Assembly: GCA_002314875.1 (NCBI GenBank)
Contig: DCHS01000017.1
Location: 62,001 to 126,000, forward strand
Source of the DNA: Prevotellaceae bacterium UBA1746
GTDB lineage: Bacteria > Bacteroidota > Bacteroidia > Bacteroidales > Bacteroidaceae
Length of the DNA: 64,000 bases
Direction of reading: 5' to 3'
The notes beneath the pieces were generated by a model that did not search any database, was not told the DNA's origin, and saw only the letters and a list, made by a program, of their open reading frames with translations. Of this stretch, positions 26,610-35,237 are shown piece by piece. How positions within the stretch are numbered: position 1 is the first letter of the stretch; the number at the start of each line of letters is the position of its first letter. Made by a program: the position numbers and the translations under genes.

Positions 26610-27581
26610 TTAGTAGATTTCTTTTGCAATATGAGCAATACTGTCTACGGCGCTGACGGTATAAAAGTGGAGCGAAGGAACACCATATTCCATGAGTTCG
26701 CGGCACTGCTGAACAGCCCACTCAATTCCGACTTGTTTTACTTCCTCATCGGTAGTACATTTGAGGAGTTCGTGGGCAAGCGGCTCAGGAAAGTCGCAAC
26801 GGAAGGTGCGCGGAACGATGGTAATTTGAGACATCTTGCAGAGAGGCTTAATTCCCGGAATTATAGGTACTTCAATACCCAGTTCACGACAGCGTTTAAC
26901 AAAAGCGAAGTACTTTTGGTTGTCGTAGAATAACTGGGTTACACCATAATCTGCGCCTTGGTCTACCTTCTTCTTGAACATTTGGATATCTTGTTCAAGG
27001 TTAGGAGCTTCTTCATGCTTCTCAGGGTAGCAGGCAACGCCATAGCTGAAAGGTTTTCCTGGATTTTTTATGGGCGAGCCATCATCGAAGTAGCCTTCGT
27101 TAAAACGGTTTACCTGAAGCTGCAAGTCTGTGGTATGGGTGTGTCCACCCTCTGTGGGACGGTAGAATGAATCTTCCTTGGCTTTGTCACCGCGCAGGAG
27201 CAGGAGATTCTCGATCCCAAGGATTTGCATGTCAAGCAGCTGATACTCTGTTTCCTCGCGGGTATAACCGGAGCAAAGGAGATGTGGGACAAGGGGAAGA
27301 CCGTATTCTTGTTGCAGCATAGCAGCGATGGCAATCGTTCCAGGTCTGCGACGAACACGTTGGCGCACTACGATTTCTGCACTACCCTCTGGTTGGGGGA
27401 AAGGAGCTGGGCCATAAACATATTCACTGCGATGGTTGGTGATATTAATATACTTCGGCTCATAGACACGAAGTCTATCGATGGTCTTACGTAGTCCATC
27501 GATACCATTGCCCTTAAGCGGGGGTAAAACCTCAAAAGTGAAAGCCGTTTTGGGACCGGCGATAAGTTCAGTAATCTTCAT
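26610..27581 (-). CDS. metF: Methylenetetrahydrofolate reductase
   Basis: The start is set at MKITELIAGPKTAFTFEVLP; the 30 codons of open frame above it cover the promoter. This gives 323 aa. It has the TIM-barrel FAD enzyme motifs: FEVLPPLKG near the N-terminus, LLLRGDK, FSYGVACYPEKHEEAP, DQGADYGVTQLFYDNQKYF and IIPGIKPL. It reduces 5,10-methylene-THF to 5-methyl-THF for methionine synthesis. It is the first gene of metF-holB-cvpA-sufB. Confidence 0.96.
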   Translation of the reverse strand: MKITELIAGPKTAFTFEVLPPLKGNGIDGLRKTIDRLRVYEPKYINITNHRSEYVYGPAPFPQPEGSAEIVVRQRVRRRPGTIAIAAMLQQEYGLPLVPHLLCSGYTREETEYQLLDMQILGIENLLLLRGDKAKEDSFYRPTEGGHTHTTDLQLQVNRFNEGYFDDGSPIKNPGKPFSYGVACYPEKHEEAPNLEQDIQMFKKKVDQGADYGVTQLFYDNQKYFAFVKRCRELGIEVPIIPGIKPLCKMSQITIVPRTFRCDFPEPLAHELLKCTTDEEVKQVGIEWAVQQCRELMEYGVPSLHFYTVSAVDSIAHIAKEIY

Positions 27582-27644
27582 GTTGGTAGTGGAGGCTCCC
27601 ATTCGAAACCAGCCTGTCTTTCTTGGGGGCCTCTTTTTGCGCGG

Positions 27645-27652
27645 CAAAGATA
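27645..27652 (-). promoter_or_regulatory. Candidate promoter of metF-holB-cvpA-sufB (-7 TATCTTTG)
   Basis: An exact TAnnTTTG match on the - strand lies about 64 bp before the metF ATG. The -33 region is weak. Confidence 0.5.
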
Positions 27653-27736
27653 CGAAAAATAAAGGAATCACACCCTTCCCTTTTGCGAAAATGTGCGTTA
27701 CTCCTCTATTTATTATATAATATTAATAAGAACAGA

Positions 27737-27774
27737 TAAAAAATCCCGCTGTACATCGATGTGTACAGCGGGAT
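27737..27774 (-). terminator. secDF terminator
   Basis: A perfect 13-bp stem ATCCCGCTGTACA / TGTACAGCGGGAT has a 6-nt loop. On the - strand it is followed by a U-run (27737-27742). It begins about 22 bp after the secDF stop. Confidence 0.9.
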
Positions 27775-27795
27775 GAATTATTCAGCTATTTGTTA

Positions 27796-30700
27796 TTAAG
27801 CAAGTTCGCTAGCCTTCTTTGCCTGCTTACCGATAACCTTGAGGGCGATGGGAGCAGCGAGGAAGATAGATGAGCAAGTACCGAAGATAACACCGAGGAT
27901 CATCGCAAATGCGAAGCTACGGATTGCATCACCACCGAGGAAGAAGATACAGAGAAGTACCAGCAAGGTGGTCAATGATGTCATGATGGTACGAGTCAAT
28001 GTGCTGTTCAAAGACTCATTGAAGAGACGTTCAGGATCACGGGTAGGATAGAGACCGATGTTTTCACGGATACGGTCGAATACAACCACCTTATCGTTGA
28101 TAGAGTAACCGATAGCGGTCAAAATAGCACCGATGAAGGTCTGGTCAACTTCGAGAGAGAACGGCATCCAGCCCCAGCAGATGGAGTACATAGCGATGAT
28201 GAGGAAGGTATCCACGGTCAACGCACCTACTGCACCGAGAGAGAATGCTACGTTGCGGAAACGGATCAAGATGTAAACGAAGATAGCGAGGAGTGAGAGG
28301 ATGGTTGCGAGAATTGCACCGCGAGTCATGTCGGCAGCAACGCTTGCACCTACCTTCTGTGCACTGATGATAGAACCGCCAGTCTTGTTATCACGATCCT
28401 TGAAGGTTGCATAGTCAGCGTTGATGAGCTTAGCATCGTGAAGAGCGCTCCAGATGAGTTCTTCAACTTCCTGGTCAACTTCCTGACCCTGCTGCTCAAT
28501 CTTGTAAGAAGTAGAGATACGAACTGCGGGGTTAGAAGTGGTAACGATATCGAGACAGCTTACGGTACCTTCTGCACCAACCTTAGCCTGAACTGCTTCC
28601 TTAACGGTTTCTGAGGGAACGGGCTTTTCGAACTCTACAACGTAGTTACGACCACCAGTGAAGTCGATACCCTGCTGGAGACCACGAATACCGAGGCTGG
28701 CAGCACCAATCAATACGAGAACACCGAAGATGATAGCACTACGCTTTGCGTGGCTCATGAAGGCGAATTCGGTATTGCTTGCGAAACGACGTGAAAGGGG
28801 AGTGGTAAAGGTAAGATTAAGCCACTTTTCCTTATTGATGAAGTGTTCGTAAACGATACGGGTAATCCATACTGCAGTGAAGAAACTGGCAACGATACCG
28901 ATACCGAGGGTCATAGCGAAACCACGGATAGAACCAGTACCAACGTTATACAGGATGACAGCAGTAATAATAGAGGTAAGGTTAGAGTCGAAGATAGCGC
29001 TGAATGCGTTGTCATAACCATCTGCGAGAGCTTCCTTAACCTGCTTGCCCATACGGAGACCTTCCTTGGTACGTTCGTAGATCAACACGTTAGCATCGAC
29101 CGCCATACCCAGAGAGAGCACAAGACCGGCGATACCGGACATGGTCAATGCTGCCTGGAATGAGGTGAGCACACCGAAGGTAAAGAAGAAGTTGAGCAAC
29201 AATGCACAGTTAGCAACCATACCGGGGATGATACCATAGTAGAGAACCATGAAGATCATCAAGAGGATGAATGCAACGATACAAGAGATGAAACCAGCCT
29301 TAACTGATGCAGCACCGAGGCTCGGACCAACGGTCTCTTCCTGAACGATGGTGGTAGGTGCGGGCATCTTACCAGACTTCAAGGTGTTTGCAAGGTCCTG
29401 AGTATCCTGAGCGGTGAAGTTACCACTAATCTGGCTGTTACCACCAGTAATTTCACTCTGGATAGTAGGAGCACTGTAAACAAGACCATCAAGAACGATG
29501 GCAACGGGACGCTTGAGGTTCTTCTTGGTAATCATTGCCCAGTCACGAGAACCTTCAGTGTTCATGGTCATGCTGACAACAGGACGGTGATACTGGTCGT
29601 AGTCATCCTTAGCGCTTTCGATTACATCACCAGCGAGAGCGGGAGCACCGTTGGTCTTGCGGAGCGCATAGAGTTCGAACATGTTACCACCCTTGAACAT
29701 TTCAGAGGGCTTAACACCCCATGCAAGGTAAACGTCCTGAGGAAGAACTTCGTGAGCCTTGTCGCTACGGAGGAGTTCACCAACAGCAGCAGTATCAGTG
29801 CTTGCTACATAACCTACAACACAGCTGTTGGGGTTGATGAAGCTCTGACCGTTAGCACCCTGCATCAAACGGCTGAGGAGGGGATGAGCAGCAATTGCCT
29901 TAGCACGAGCAGCGTCGTCTGCAGCGGTAGCCTTAGCGTCAGCCTCAGCAACGTCCTTACCTGCGTTCTTCAATGCTGCGGTAGCGTCAGCCTTTACGGT
30001 GTCAGCCTTAGCAACTTCCTTGGTTTCTACAACAGCGGTAGTATCCTGTTCAGTCTTGCCAGCCTGTGCCTGAGCGAGGCGTGCGTCAAGTGCCTGAAGA
30101 GAAGGATTGATTTCGTTTACCAAATAGCACTCCCAGAATTCGAGGTTAGCGCTACCCTGGAGAAGCTTACGGACACGTTCGGGTTCCTTAATACCAGGCA
30201 TTTCAACCATAATCTGACCCATCTGGCCACGACCTTCGAGAATCTGGATATTAGGCTGAGCTACACCGAAGCGGTCGATACGCTGCTGAACTACCTGATA
30301 AGAGTTGCTAACGGCAGCCTTGATTTCATCCTGAAGAGCACTGCGAACCTGAGCGTCGGTGCTGTTAGGAGTAATGTTGGCTTCCTTAAGCTTGAGGGCG
30401 AAGATGCCGCCGAGCTTATCCTTACCGGCTTTTTCCTGATACTTGCGGATGAATACATCGAGGAAATCCTCAGTACTCTTCTCGCACTCTGCAGTTGCCT
30501 CAGCGATAGCAGCCTGAACATTGGGTTCATTGGCATTGGTACCAGCGAGGTTCTTGATCACATCGGGAACACTAACTTCGAGGATGACATTCATACCACC
30601 CTTGAGGTCAAGACCGAGACCAATCTGCAGTTCTTCACATTGCTTGTAGGTATAACCGAGGTATACCGGTTCCTGACGCAAAGAATCGAGATAATTCTTG

Positions 30701-30828
30701 CCCTGAACTTCACCCATGAGTTCTGCCTTCTGCTCGTAGTGACGAGTTACAAAGCTAAAACTCAGGTAGAAGATACAGATCAACGCCAAGAGTAAGCCAA
30801 TGATTTTGACAAATACTTTGTTTTGCAT
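27796..30828 (-). CDS. secDF: Fused protein translocase subunit SecDF
   Basis: This 1010-aa single polypeptide carries SecD (residues about 1-660) and SecF (about 670-1010), the usual Bacteroidetes fusion. SecD motif GLGLDLKGGMNVILEV and the SecD membrane region (GLVLSLGMAVDANVLIYERTKE), then SecF motifs (GIDFTGGRNYVVEF; IGYSINDKVVVFDRIREN), are visible. It uses the proton gradient to help pull exported proteins out of the SecYEG channel. The P1 region contains an Ala/Asp/Lys-rich low-complexity stretch of about 60 residues (from TEQDTTAVVETKE). It is monocistronic and divergent from metG. Confidence 0.97.
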   Translation of the reverse strand: MQNKVFVKIIGLLLALICIFYLSFSFVTRHYEQKAELMGEVQGKNYLDSLRQEPVYLGYTYKQCEELQIGLGLDLKGGMNVILEVSVPDVIKNLAGTNANEPNVQAAIAEATAECEKSTEDFLDVFIRKYQEKAGKDKLGGIFALKLKEANITPNSTDAQVRSALQDEIKAAVSNSYQVVQQRIDRFGVAQPNIQILEGRGQMGQIMVEMPGIKEPERVRKLLQGSANLEFWECYLVNEINPSLQALDARLAQAQAGKTEQDTTAVVETKEVAKADTVKADATAALKNAGKDVAEADAKATAADDAARAKAIAAHPLLSRLMQGANGQSFINPNSCVVGYVASTDTAAVGELLRSDKAHEVLPQDVYLAWGVKPSEMFKGGNMFELYALRKTNGAPALAGDVIESAKDDYDQYHRPVVSMTMNTEGSRDWAMITKKNLKRPVAIVLDGLVYSAPTIQSEITGGNSQISGNFTAQDTQDLANTLKSGKMPAPTTIVQEETVGPSLGAASVKAGFISCIVAFILLMIFMVLYYGIIPGMVANCALLLNFFFTFGVLTSFQAALTMSGIAGLVLSLGMAVDANVLIYERTKEGLRMGKQVKEALADGYDNAFSAIFDSNLTSIITAVILYNVGTGSIRGFAMTLGIGIVASFFTAVWITRIVYEHFINKEKWLNLTFTTPLSRRFASNTEFAFMSHAKRSAIIFGVLVLIGAASLGIRGLQQGIDFTGGRNYVVEFEKPVPSETVKEAVQAKVGAEGTVSCLDIVTTSNPAVRISTSYKIEQQGQEVDQEVEELIWSALHDAKLINADYATFKDRDNKTGGSIISAQKVGASVAADMTRGAILATILSLLAIFVYILIRFRNVAFSLGAVGALTVDTFLIIAMYSICWGWMPFSLEVDQTFIGAILTAIGYSINDKVVVFDRIRENIGLYPTRDPERLFNESLNSTLTRTIMTSLTTLLVLLCIFFLGGDAIRSFAFAMILGVIFGTCSSIFLAAPIALKVIGKQAKKASELA

Positions 30829-30933
30829 TTGATTTGAACTTAATTGTTTTGAGTTATTTTATGATATTATTTGATTGCTGTTTTTGGCCGCCAGCACGGG
30901 TTGATTTGTGCCAAGGGCGCACTTTTGAGCGTG

Positions 30934-30941
30934 CAAATATA
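30934..30941 (-). promoter_or_regulatory. Candidate secDF promoter (-7 TATATTTG)
   Basis: An exact TAnnTTTG match on the - strand, with CTTG about 18 nt upstream as a -33 candidate. The leader to the secDF ATG would be about 100 nt. Confidence 0.55.
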
Positions 30942-31026
30942 CTCATTATTTTCAAAATGCAAGGGAGAAAAGGGGGAAAAACACCTTTTTTTATTAGAAA
31001 GATGCCCATTTCTGCAAAATAATCCT

Positions 31027-31034
31027 TAACTTTG
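31027..31034 (+). promoter_or_regulatory. Candidate metG promoter (-7 TAACTTTG)
   Basis: An exact TAnnTTTG match on + lies about 100 bp before the metG ATG. There is no good -33 TTTG. Confidence 0.5.
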
Positions 31035-31134
31035 CGCTCGAAATGAAGTTTTATAAGTCATTCTATTAGAAATTCTAAAGTTAATTTCCAAATAGGATAA
31101 AACGTAAAGAACAATAGTAAAAACAAAACATATT

Positions 31135-33198
31135 ATGTACAACCGCACACTTGTCACTGCCGCTCTGCCTTATGCGAATGGTGGTGTTCATATCGGCCAT
31201 CTCGCCGGTGTTTATGTTCCTGCTGATATCTATGTACGTTATCTTCGCCTCAAGGGTCGTCCGGTGATGTTCGTTTGTGGCTCTGATGAACACGGTGTTC
31301 CTGTAACCATCCGAGCTCGTAAGGAAGGTATCACTACCCAGGAGGTCGTTGACCGTTATCACAAGATCATCAAGGACTCTTTTGCAGGATTCGGTATTTC
31401 TTTTGATATTTATAGTCGTACGACAAGCGATATCCATCATAAGTTTGCTTCCGACTTTTTCCGTACTCTTTATGATAAGGGTGAATTGGATGAAATCGTT
31501 GAAGAACAGTATTGTGATGAGGTTACAGGTGAATTCCTCACAGACCGCAATATTGTTGGTGAATGTCCTCGCTGTCACGCACTGGGTGCTTATGGCGACC
31601 AGTGCGAAAAGTGTGGCGCAACCCTCTCTCCAGATGAACTCATCAATCCCACCAACAAGAACAATCCCGGTCATGGTCTAGTGAAGCGTCCTACTAAGAA
31701 CTGGTACTTGCCTTTGAACAACTACCAGCAGTGGTTAAAGGAATGGATTCTTGATGGTCATAAGGAATGGCGTACCAATGTATATGGTCAGTGCAAGAGC
31801 TGGCTTGATATGGATCTCCAGCCTCGTGCTATGACTCGTGACCTTGAATGGGGTATTCCCGTACCCGTTGAAGGTGCTGACGGTAAGGTTCTTTATGTTT
31901 GGTTTGATGCGCCTATCGGTTATGTCAGCAACACCAAGGAACTTTGTGATGCTCAGCCTGAGCGTTGGGGTACATGGCAGACCTGGTGGCAGGACGAAAC
32001 CACTCGTCTCGTACACTTCATTGGCAAGGACAACATCGTGTTCCACTGCCTTATCTTCCCCACGATGATGAAGGCTCATGGCGACTACATCATGCCGGAT
32101 AACGTACCTGCCAACGAATTCCTGAATCTTGAAGACGACAAGATCAGTACTTCTCGTAACTGGGCTGTATGGCTTCACGAATATCTTGAAGAATTCCCTG
32201 GAAAGCAAGATGTCATGCGTTACGTTTTGACTGCTAATGCACCTGAGACTAAGGATAATAACTTCACTTGGGCTGATTTCCAGGCGCGTAACAACAACGA
32301 ACTTGTTGCTGTTTATGGTAACTTCGTAAACCGTGCGCTTCAACTTACCAAGAAATACTATAATGGTGTTGTGCCAGCGTGTGGTGAACTTACTGAAACC
32401 GATAAGGCTACGATTGCAGAATTCCAGAATGCAAAGGCAGAAGTAGAACGCCTCATTGAAGGTTTCCATTTCCGCGATGCTCAGAAGGAAGCGATGAACC
32501 TTGCTCGTATTGGTAACAAGTACCTTGCTGATGCTGAGCCTTGGAAGGTGATTAAGACTGATCCCGAACGTGTGAACACCATTCTTAATCTTTCTCTCCA
32601 GTTGACCGCTAACCTTGCGATTGCTTTCGAGCCCTTCTTGCCCTTCTCAAGTGAAAAGTTGCGCGAGATGCTCGGTATCGACCATCTCGATTGGGAACGC
32701 CTAGGCGATGTCGATCTCCTCGAAGCTGGTCATCAGTTGGGTGAACCTGCTTTGCTCTTCGAAAAGATTGAAGATGCAACAATCCAGCAGCAGTTGGACA
32801 AGTTGGCAGCAATCAAGAAGAAGAATGAAGAGGAAAATTATCACGCAAATCCCGTTCGCGAGGATATTTCGATTGATGATTTTGGCAAACTCGATCTTCG
32901 CGTTGGTACCGTTCTTGAGTGTGAACGTTTGAAGAAGAACAAGAAACTTCTGCGTTTCACCATTGCTGATGGTCTTGAGAACCGTCAGATTCTCAGCGGT
33001 ATTGCTGCTGAATATGATCCCGAAGAACTTATTGGCAAGCAGGTAGTGTTTATAGCTAATCTTCCTGCTCGTACTTTCAAGATTGGTAAGGAAGAATTGG
33101 TTAGCGAGGGCATGATTCTTTCTGCTGCTAACTACGACGGCCGCCTCAGCGTTTGCACCGTTGACCGCGAGGTAATGCCGGGTAGCGAAGTTGGATAA
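31135..33198 (+). CDS. metG: Methionyl-tRNA synthetase
   Basis: This 687-aa protein has the class I motif HIGH (H19-H22), a zinc knuckle ([19 protein letters not shown]), the KMSKS-loop variant KISTS, an anticodon-binding helical domain and a C-terminal tRNA-binding OB-fold ([18 protein letters not shown]). It charges initiator and elongator tRNA-Met. The leader before the ATG is A-rich with no Shine-Dalgarno, as normal here. It is monocistronic, with a terminator at 33219. Confidence 0.98.
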   Translation: MYNRTLVTAALPYANGGVHIGHLAGVYVPADIYVRYLRLKGRPVMFVCGSDEHGVPVTIRARKEGITTQEVVDRYHKIIKDSFAGFGISFDIYSRTTSDIHHKFASDFFRTLYDKGELDEIVEEQYCDEVTGEFLTDRNIVGECPRCHALGAYGDQCEKCGATLSPDELINPTNKNNPGHGLVKRPTKNWYLPLNNYQQWLKEWILDGHKEWRTNVYGQCKSWLDMDLQPRAMTRDLEWGIPVPVEGADGKVLYVWFDAPIGYVSNTKELCDAQPERWGTWQTWWQDETTRLVHFIGKDNIVFHCLIFPTMMKAHGDYIMPDNVPANEFLNLEDDKISTSRNWAVWLHEYLEEFPGKQDVMRYVLTANAPETKDNNFTWADFQARNNNELVAVYGNFVNRALQLTKKYYNGVVPACGELTETDKATIAEFQNAKAEVERLIEGFHFRDAQKEAMNLARIGNKYLADAEPWKVIKTDPERVNTILNLSLQLTANLAIAFEPFLPFSSEKLREMLGIDHLDWERLGDVDLLEAGHQLGEPALLFEKIEDATIQQQLDKLAAIKKKNEEENYHANPVREDISIDDFGKLDLRVGTVLECERLKKNKKLLRFTIADGLENRQILSGIAAEYDPEELIGKQVVFIANLPARTFKIGKEELVSEGMILSAANYDGRLSVCTVDREVMPGSEVG

Positions 33199-33218
33199 AC
33201 ATATCTCATATCAAATAG

Positions 33219-33258
33219 TTGGGTGACAAATCATTTTTGATTCGTCACCCAATTTTTT
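33219..33258 (+). terminator. metG terminator
   Basis: TTGGGTGAC / GTCACCCAA (9 bp) with an inner AATCA/TGATT stem is followed by six Ts. Confidence 0.9.
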
Positions 33259-33336
33259 GTTAAAGTTTGTTTAGCATTTTAAGCTTTATTTGCTGTTTTT
33301 GCCCCAAAAAAGTAATTTTGGAAAAGCAAATTTCTA

Positions 33337-33399
33337 TGCGCAGAGCGTTTCAACTACTCCCGCGAGCGTTTTAATTACCCTCGCGTATTATTTCGACAA
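33337..33399. repeat. Short degenerate repeat tract between metG and the GH110 gene
   Basis: Two units about 21-22 bp apart share (g)agcgttt(t/c)aa with a following cta/tta and ccc (AGCG at 33344 and 33365), and a third partial GC/AT unit (cgcgtattatttcg) follows. CGCGAG (33361) and CTCGCG (33380) form a 6-bp hairpin. It resembles the larger arrays at 17.3, 46.3 and 61.5 kb in period and GC/AT alternation, but is weak. Confidence 0.4.
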
Positions 33400-33412
33400 A
33401 AAGTAGAGAGGA

Positions 33413-35182
33413 TTATTGACCTTTTTCTGGAAATTGCTGAGCATTGACACGTGTGCAATGTTCAAAGAGGAGAGATTGCTGATTCCAGTGGAAAGGTTCA
33501 AAGTCATGGTTATAGGTCACCTTATTATTACGGATGGTAAGTCCATCAACACTCTTGGCGTAAATAAGCGGATGGTCGAAAGTGACAAATTTGTTCTTTT
33601 CTATCAAGATAGCACCTTCGTTGCCTCCATGGAAATAGGTTTTCGCTTCTTCAAGATGAGGGATTTCCGGATAAATAGAAATGACGGCATTCGTAAACTG
33701 GAACATATTCGTCAAGGAGTTTATGAACTTATTCTTGCGAATAATCAGGTTACGACAAGCACCGCTTTCATACCAGCCATTACAGTCACCACAAAGCAGA
33801 ATAGCGGTACCCGAAGTGTGGTCAAATACATTTTTCTCGCAGAGTGTGTATTTCGGTGAAGAGAACAATGCACCACGAGCACGATTGTTGCGAACCAAAC
33901 ACTTACGGAAAATGACGCTGGGGGTCCAGGTCAGGTTTTCTATGCCATATCCCTCGAGCGTATCGACCTCTGCGGGTACAGCATTTTTTAATGTTATGCG
34001 GAACTGCTTGGGTGAAACCTTTTCAATTCGCTCAATGAAATTAGTACCGGAAAGTTGGTCCATCGTAGCAGAACGAATGAAGGAAACTTCATCTCCGACA
34101 TTACCCCAATCATAACCGTAAGCCTGCTCGTGTTCAAAGTTGCAAAGCAAGGTATGGTCGTTGATACGCTCTCGAACACGAAGATAAACGCCATGAATAT
34201 TGATGGCATCATCCATCATGCCTTCGTAAAGGCCGTTTTCAACGCGAATTTCGCCTTTACACTGAACGAAGTGGGTAGCGTCTGCCTGTGTAGTGAAATA
34301 GCGCCCTGTGCCCTTTCTTAGGCAAACATTGAAACCGTTGAGATGAATATCGGTACAACGTTGTGCTACAAGTCCCATGCCTTCTGCATAATGCACATTT
34401 ACGTTTCGGAAAGTTATTCGATCATTGTCGTCAAGGACAATAGCAGGTGCGGGACGCCACCAACCACGGAGAGCAACGACTGTTCCTGCAGGAAGGAGAT
34501 CGTCCTTCCAATTGGGAGCCAGTATTTCACCGTTTCCCTGATCTATGCAACCTCGCATATCGCACCACAAGTCAGAGGTTTGAGGAACGATATGATGTGT
34601 ATCCCCTTGGAAAGCAATCCCCGAGGGATAAGTCGATTCCCATCCCTCTCCATACGCTGTAAAACGACCTTCTTTGCCAATTTTCCACTGAACTTCTTCA
34701 GAAGGACGGAAACGCATGCCGTTCTCGTCGTTAGCAACAATTGTAACTTGAGAGATATGCGGGTGCAAAAAGTCGATGCTGAGATTCTTTATTGTAATGT
34801 CCCAACTCTTTGTGATAGCCATTGGAAGCATTCTTCCTTTACAAAGAAAAAGACTTCCGCCGCCATCGATGGTAAGGTTTTGCCAGCCGTTAATCGCGAG
34901 TGCAACAGCATGATGAACGACCTGATCATGATTCGAAATGTAGTAATCGCGACAAATAGACTCGGAAGGCGCAAAGGTGTAAGTTCCAGGTTGAAATTTC
35001 AGCGTTACGTGATTATCCGTAAAGGCGTAACGAACATAAAGGTCCTCCAATGCGCGAGCAATTCTAATGGATACAGAGTCTGCTTCTGGTGTTACACCAT
35101 AATCTTTCATCTGTATCGTAATGTTTTTGGCTTCACCGCTCATGCAACAGAGGGTCAGAAGGAGAATGAGTAGCGGTTTCAT
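33413..35182 (-). CDS. GH110 alpha-1,3-galactosidase, secreted
   Basis: This 589-aa protein has an N-terminal signal peptide (MKPLLILLLTLCCMSGEA) and a parallel beta-helix pattern of repeated short strands (ITIKNLSIDF, ITFRNVNVHYAEGMG, LIIRKNKF, LTIRNNKVTYN). The segment GMMDDAINIHG carries the acidic pair expected in the GH110 active site. GH110 enzymes remove terminal alpha-1,3-linked galactose, as in blood-group B and related epitopes on mucin. It is the last gene of the LRR-M60-GH110 run, 55 bp after the M60 gene. Alternative: another beta-helix glycosidase. Confidence 0.82.
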   Translation of the reverse strand: MKPLLILLLTLCCMSGEAKNITIQMKDYGVTPEADSVSIRIARALEDLYVRYAFTDNHVTLKFQPGTYTFAPSESICRDYYISNHDQVVHHAVALAINGWQNLTIDGGGSLFLCKGRMLPMAITKSWDITIKNLSIDFLHPHISQVTIVANDENGMRFRPSEEVQWKIGKEGRFTAYGEGWESTYPSGIAFQGDTHHIVPQTSDLWCDMRGCIDQGNGEILAPNWKDDLLPAGTVVALRGWWRPAPAIVLDDNDRITFRNVNVHYAEGMGLVAQRCTDIHLNGFNVCLRKGTGRYFTTQADATHFVQCKGEIRVENGLYEGMMDDAINIHGVYLRVRERINDHTLLCNFEHEQAYGYDWGNVGDEVSFIRSATMDQLSGTNFIERIEKVSPKQFRITLKNAVPAEVDTLEGYGIENLTWTPSVIFRKCLVRNNRARGALFSSPKYTLCEKNVFDHTSGTAILLCGDCNGWYESGACRNLIIRKNKFINSLTNMFQFTNAVISIYPEIPHLEEAKTYFHGGNEGAILIEKNKFVTFDHPLIYAKSVDGLTIRNNKVTYNHDFEPFHWNQQSLLFEHCTRVNAQQFPEKGQ

Positions 35183-35237
35183 TAATGAGCAATAAAGAGT
35201 ACGTCGACACGAAGGCCGACGTACTGATTTCTAACTA

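Larger units (their letters stand above)
30829..31134. other. Divergent promoter region between secDF and metG
   Basis: This 306-bp gap holds one -7 box for each side (30934 on -, 31027 on +). I see no ORF, riboswitch-like fold or repeat. Confidence 0.5.

Noticed and set aside
29587..30795. + strand open frame (402 codons) opposite secDF
   Set aside because: It is an antisense shadow of a strongly conserved gene.
31081..31674. - strand open frame overlapping the start of metG
   Set aside because: It covers the metG promoter and 5' coding region and has no recognisable protein features.
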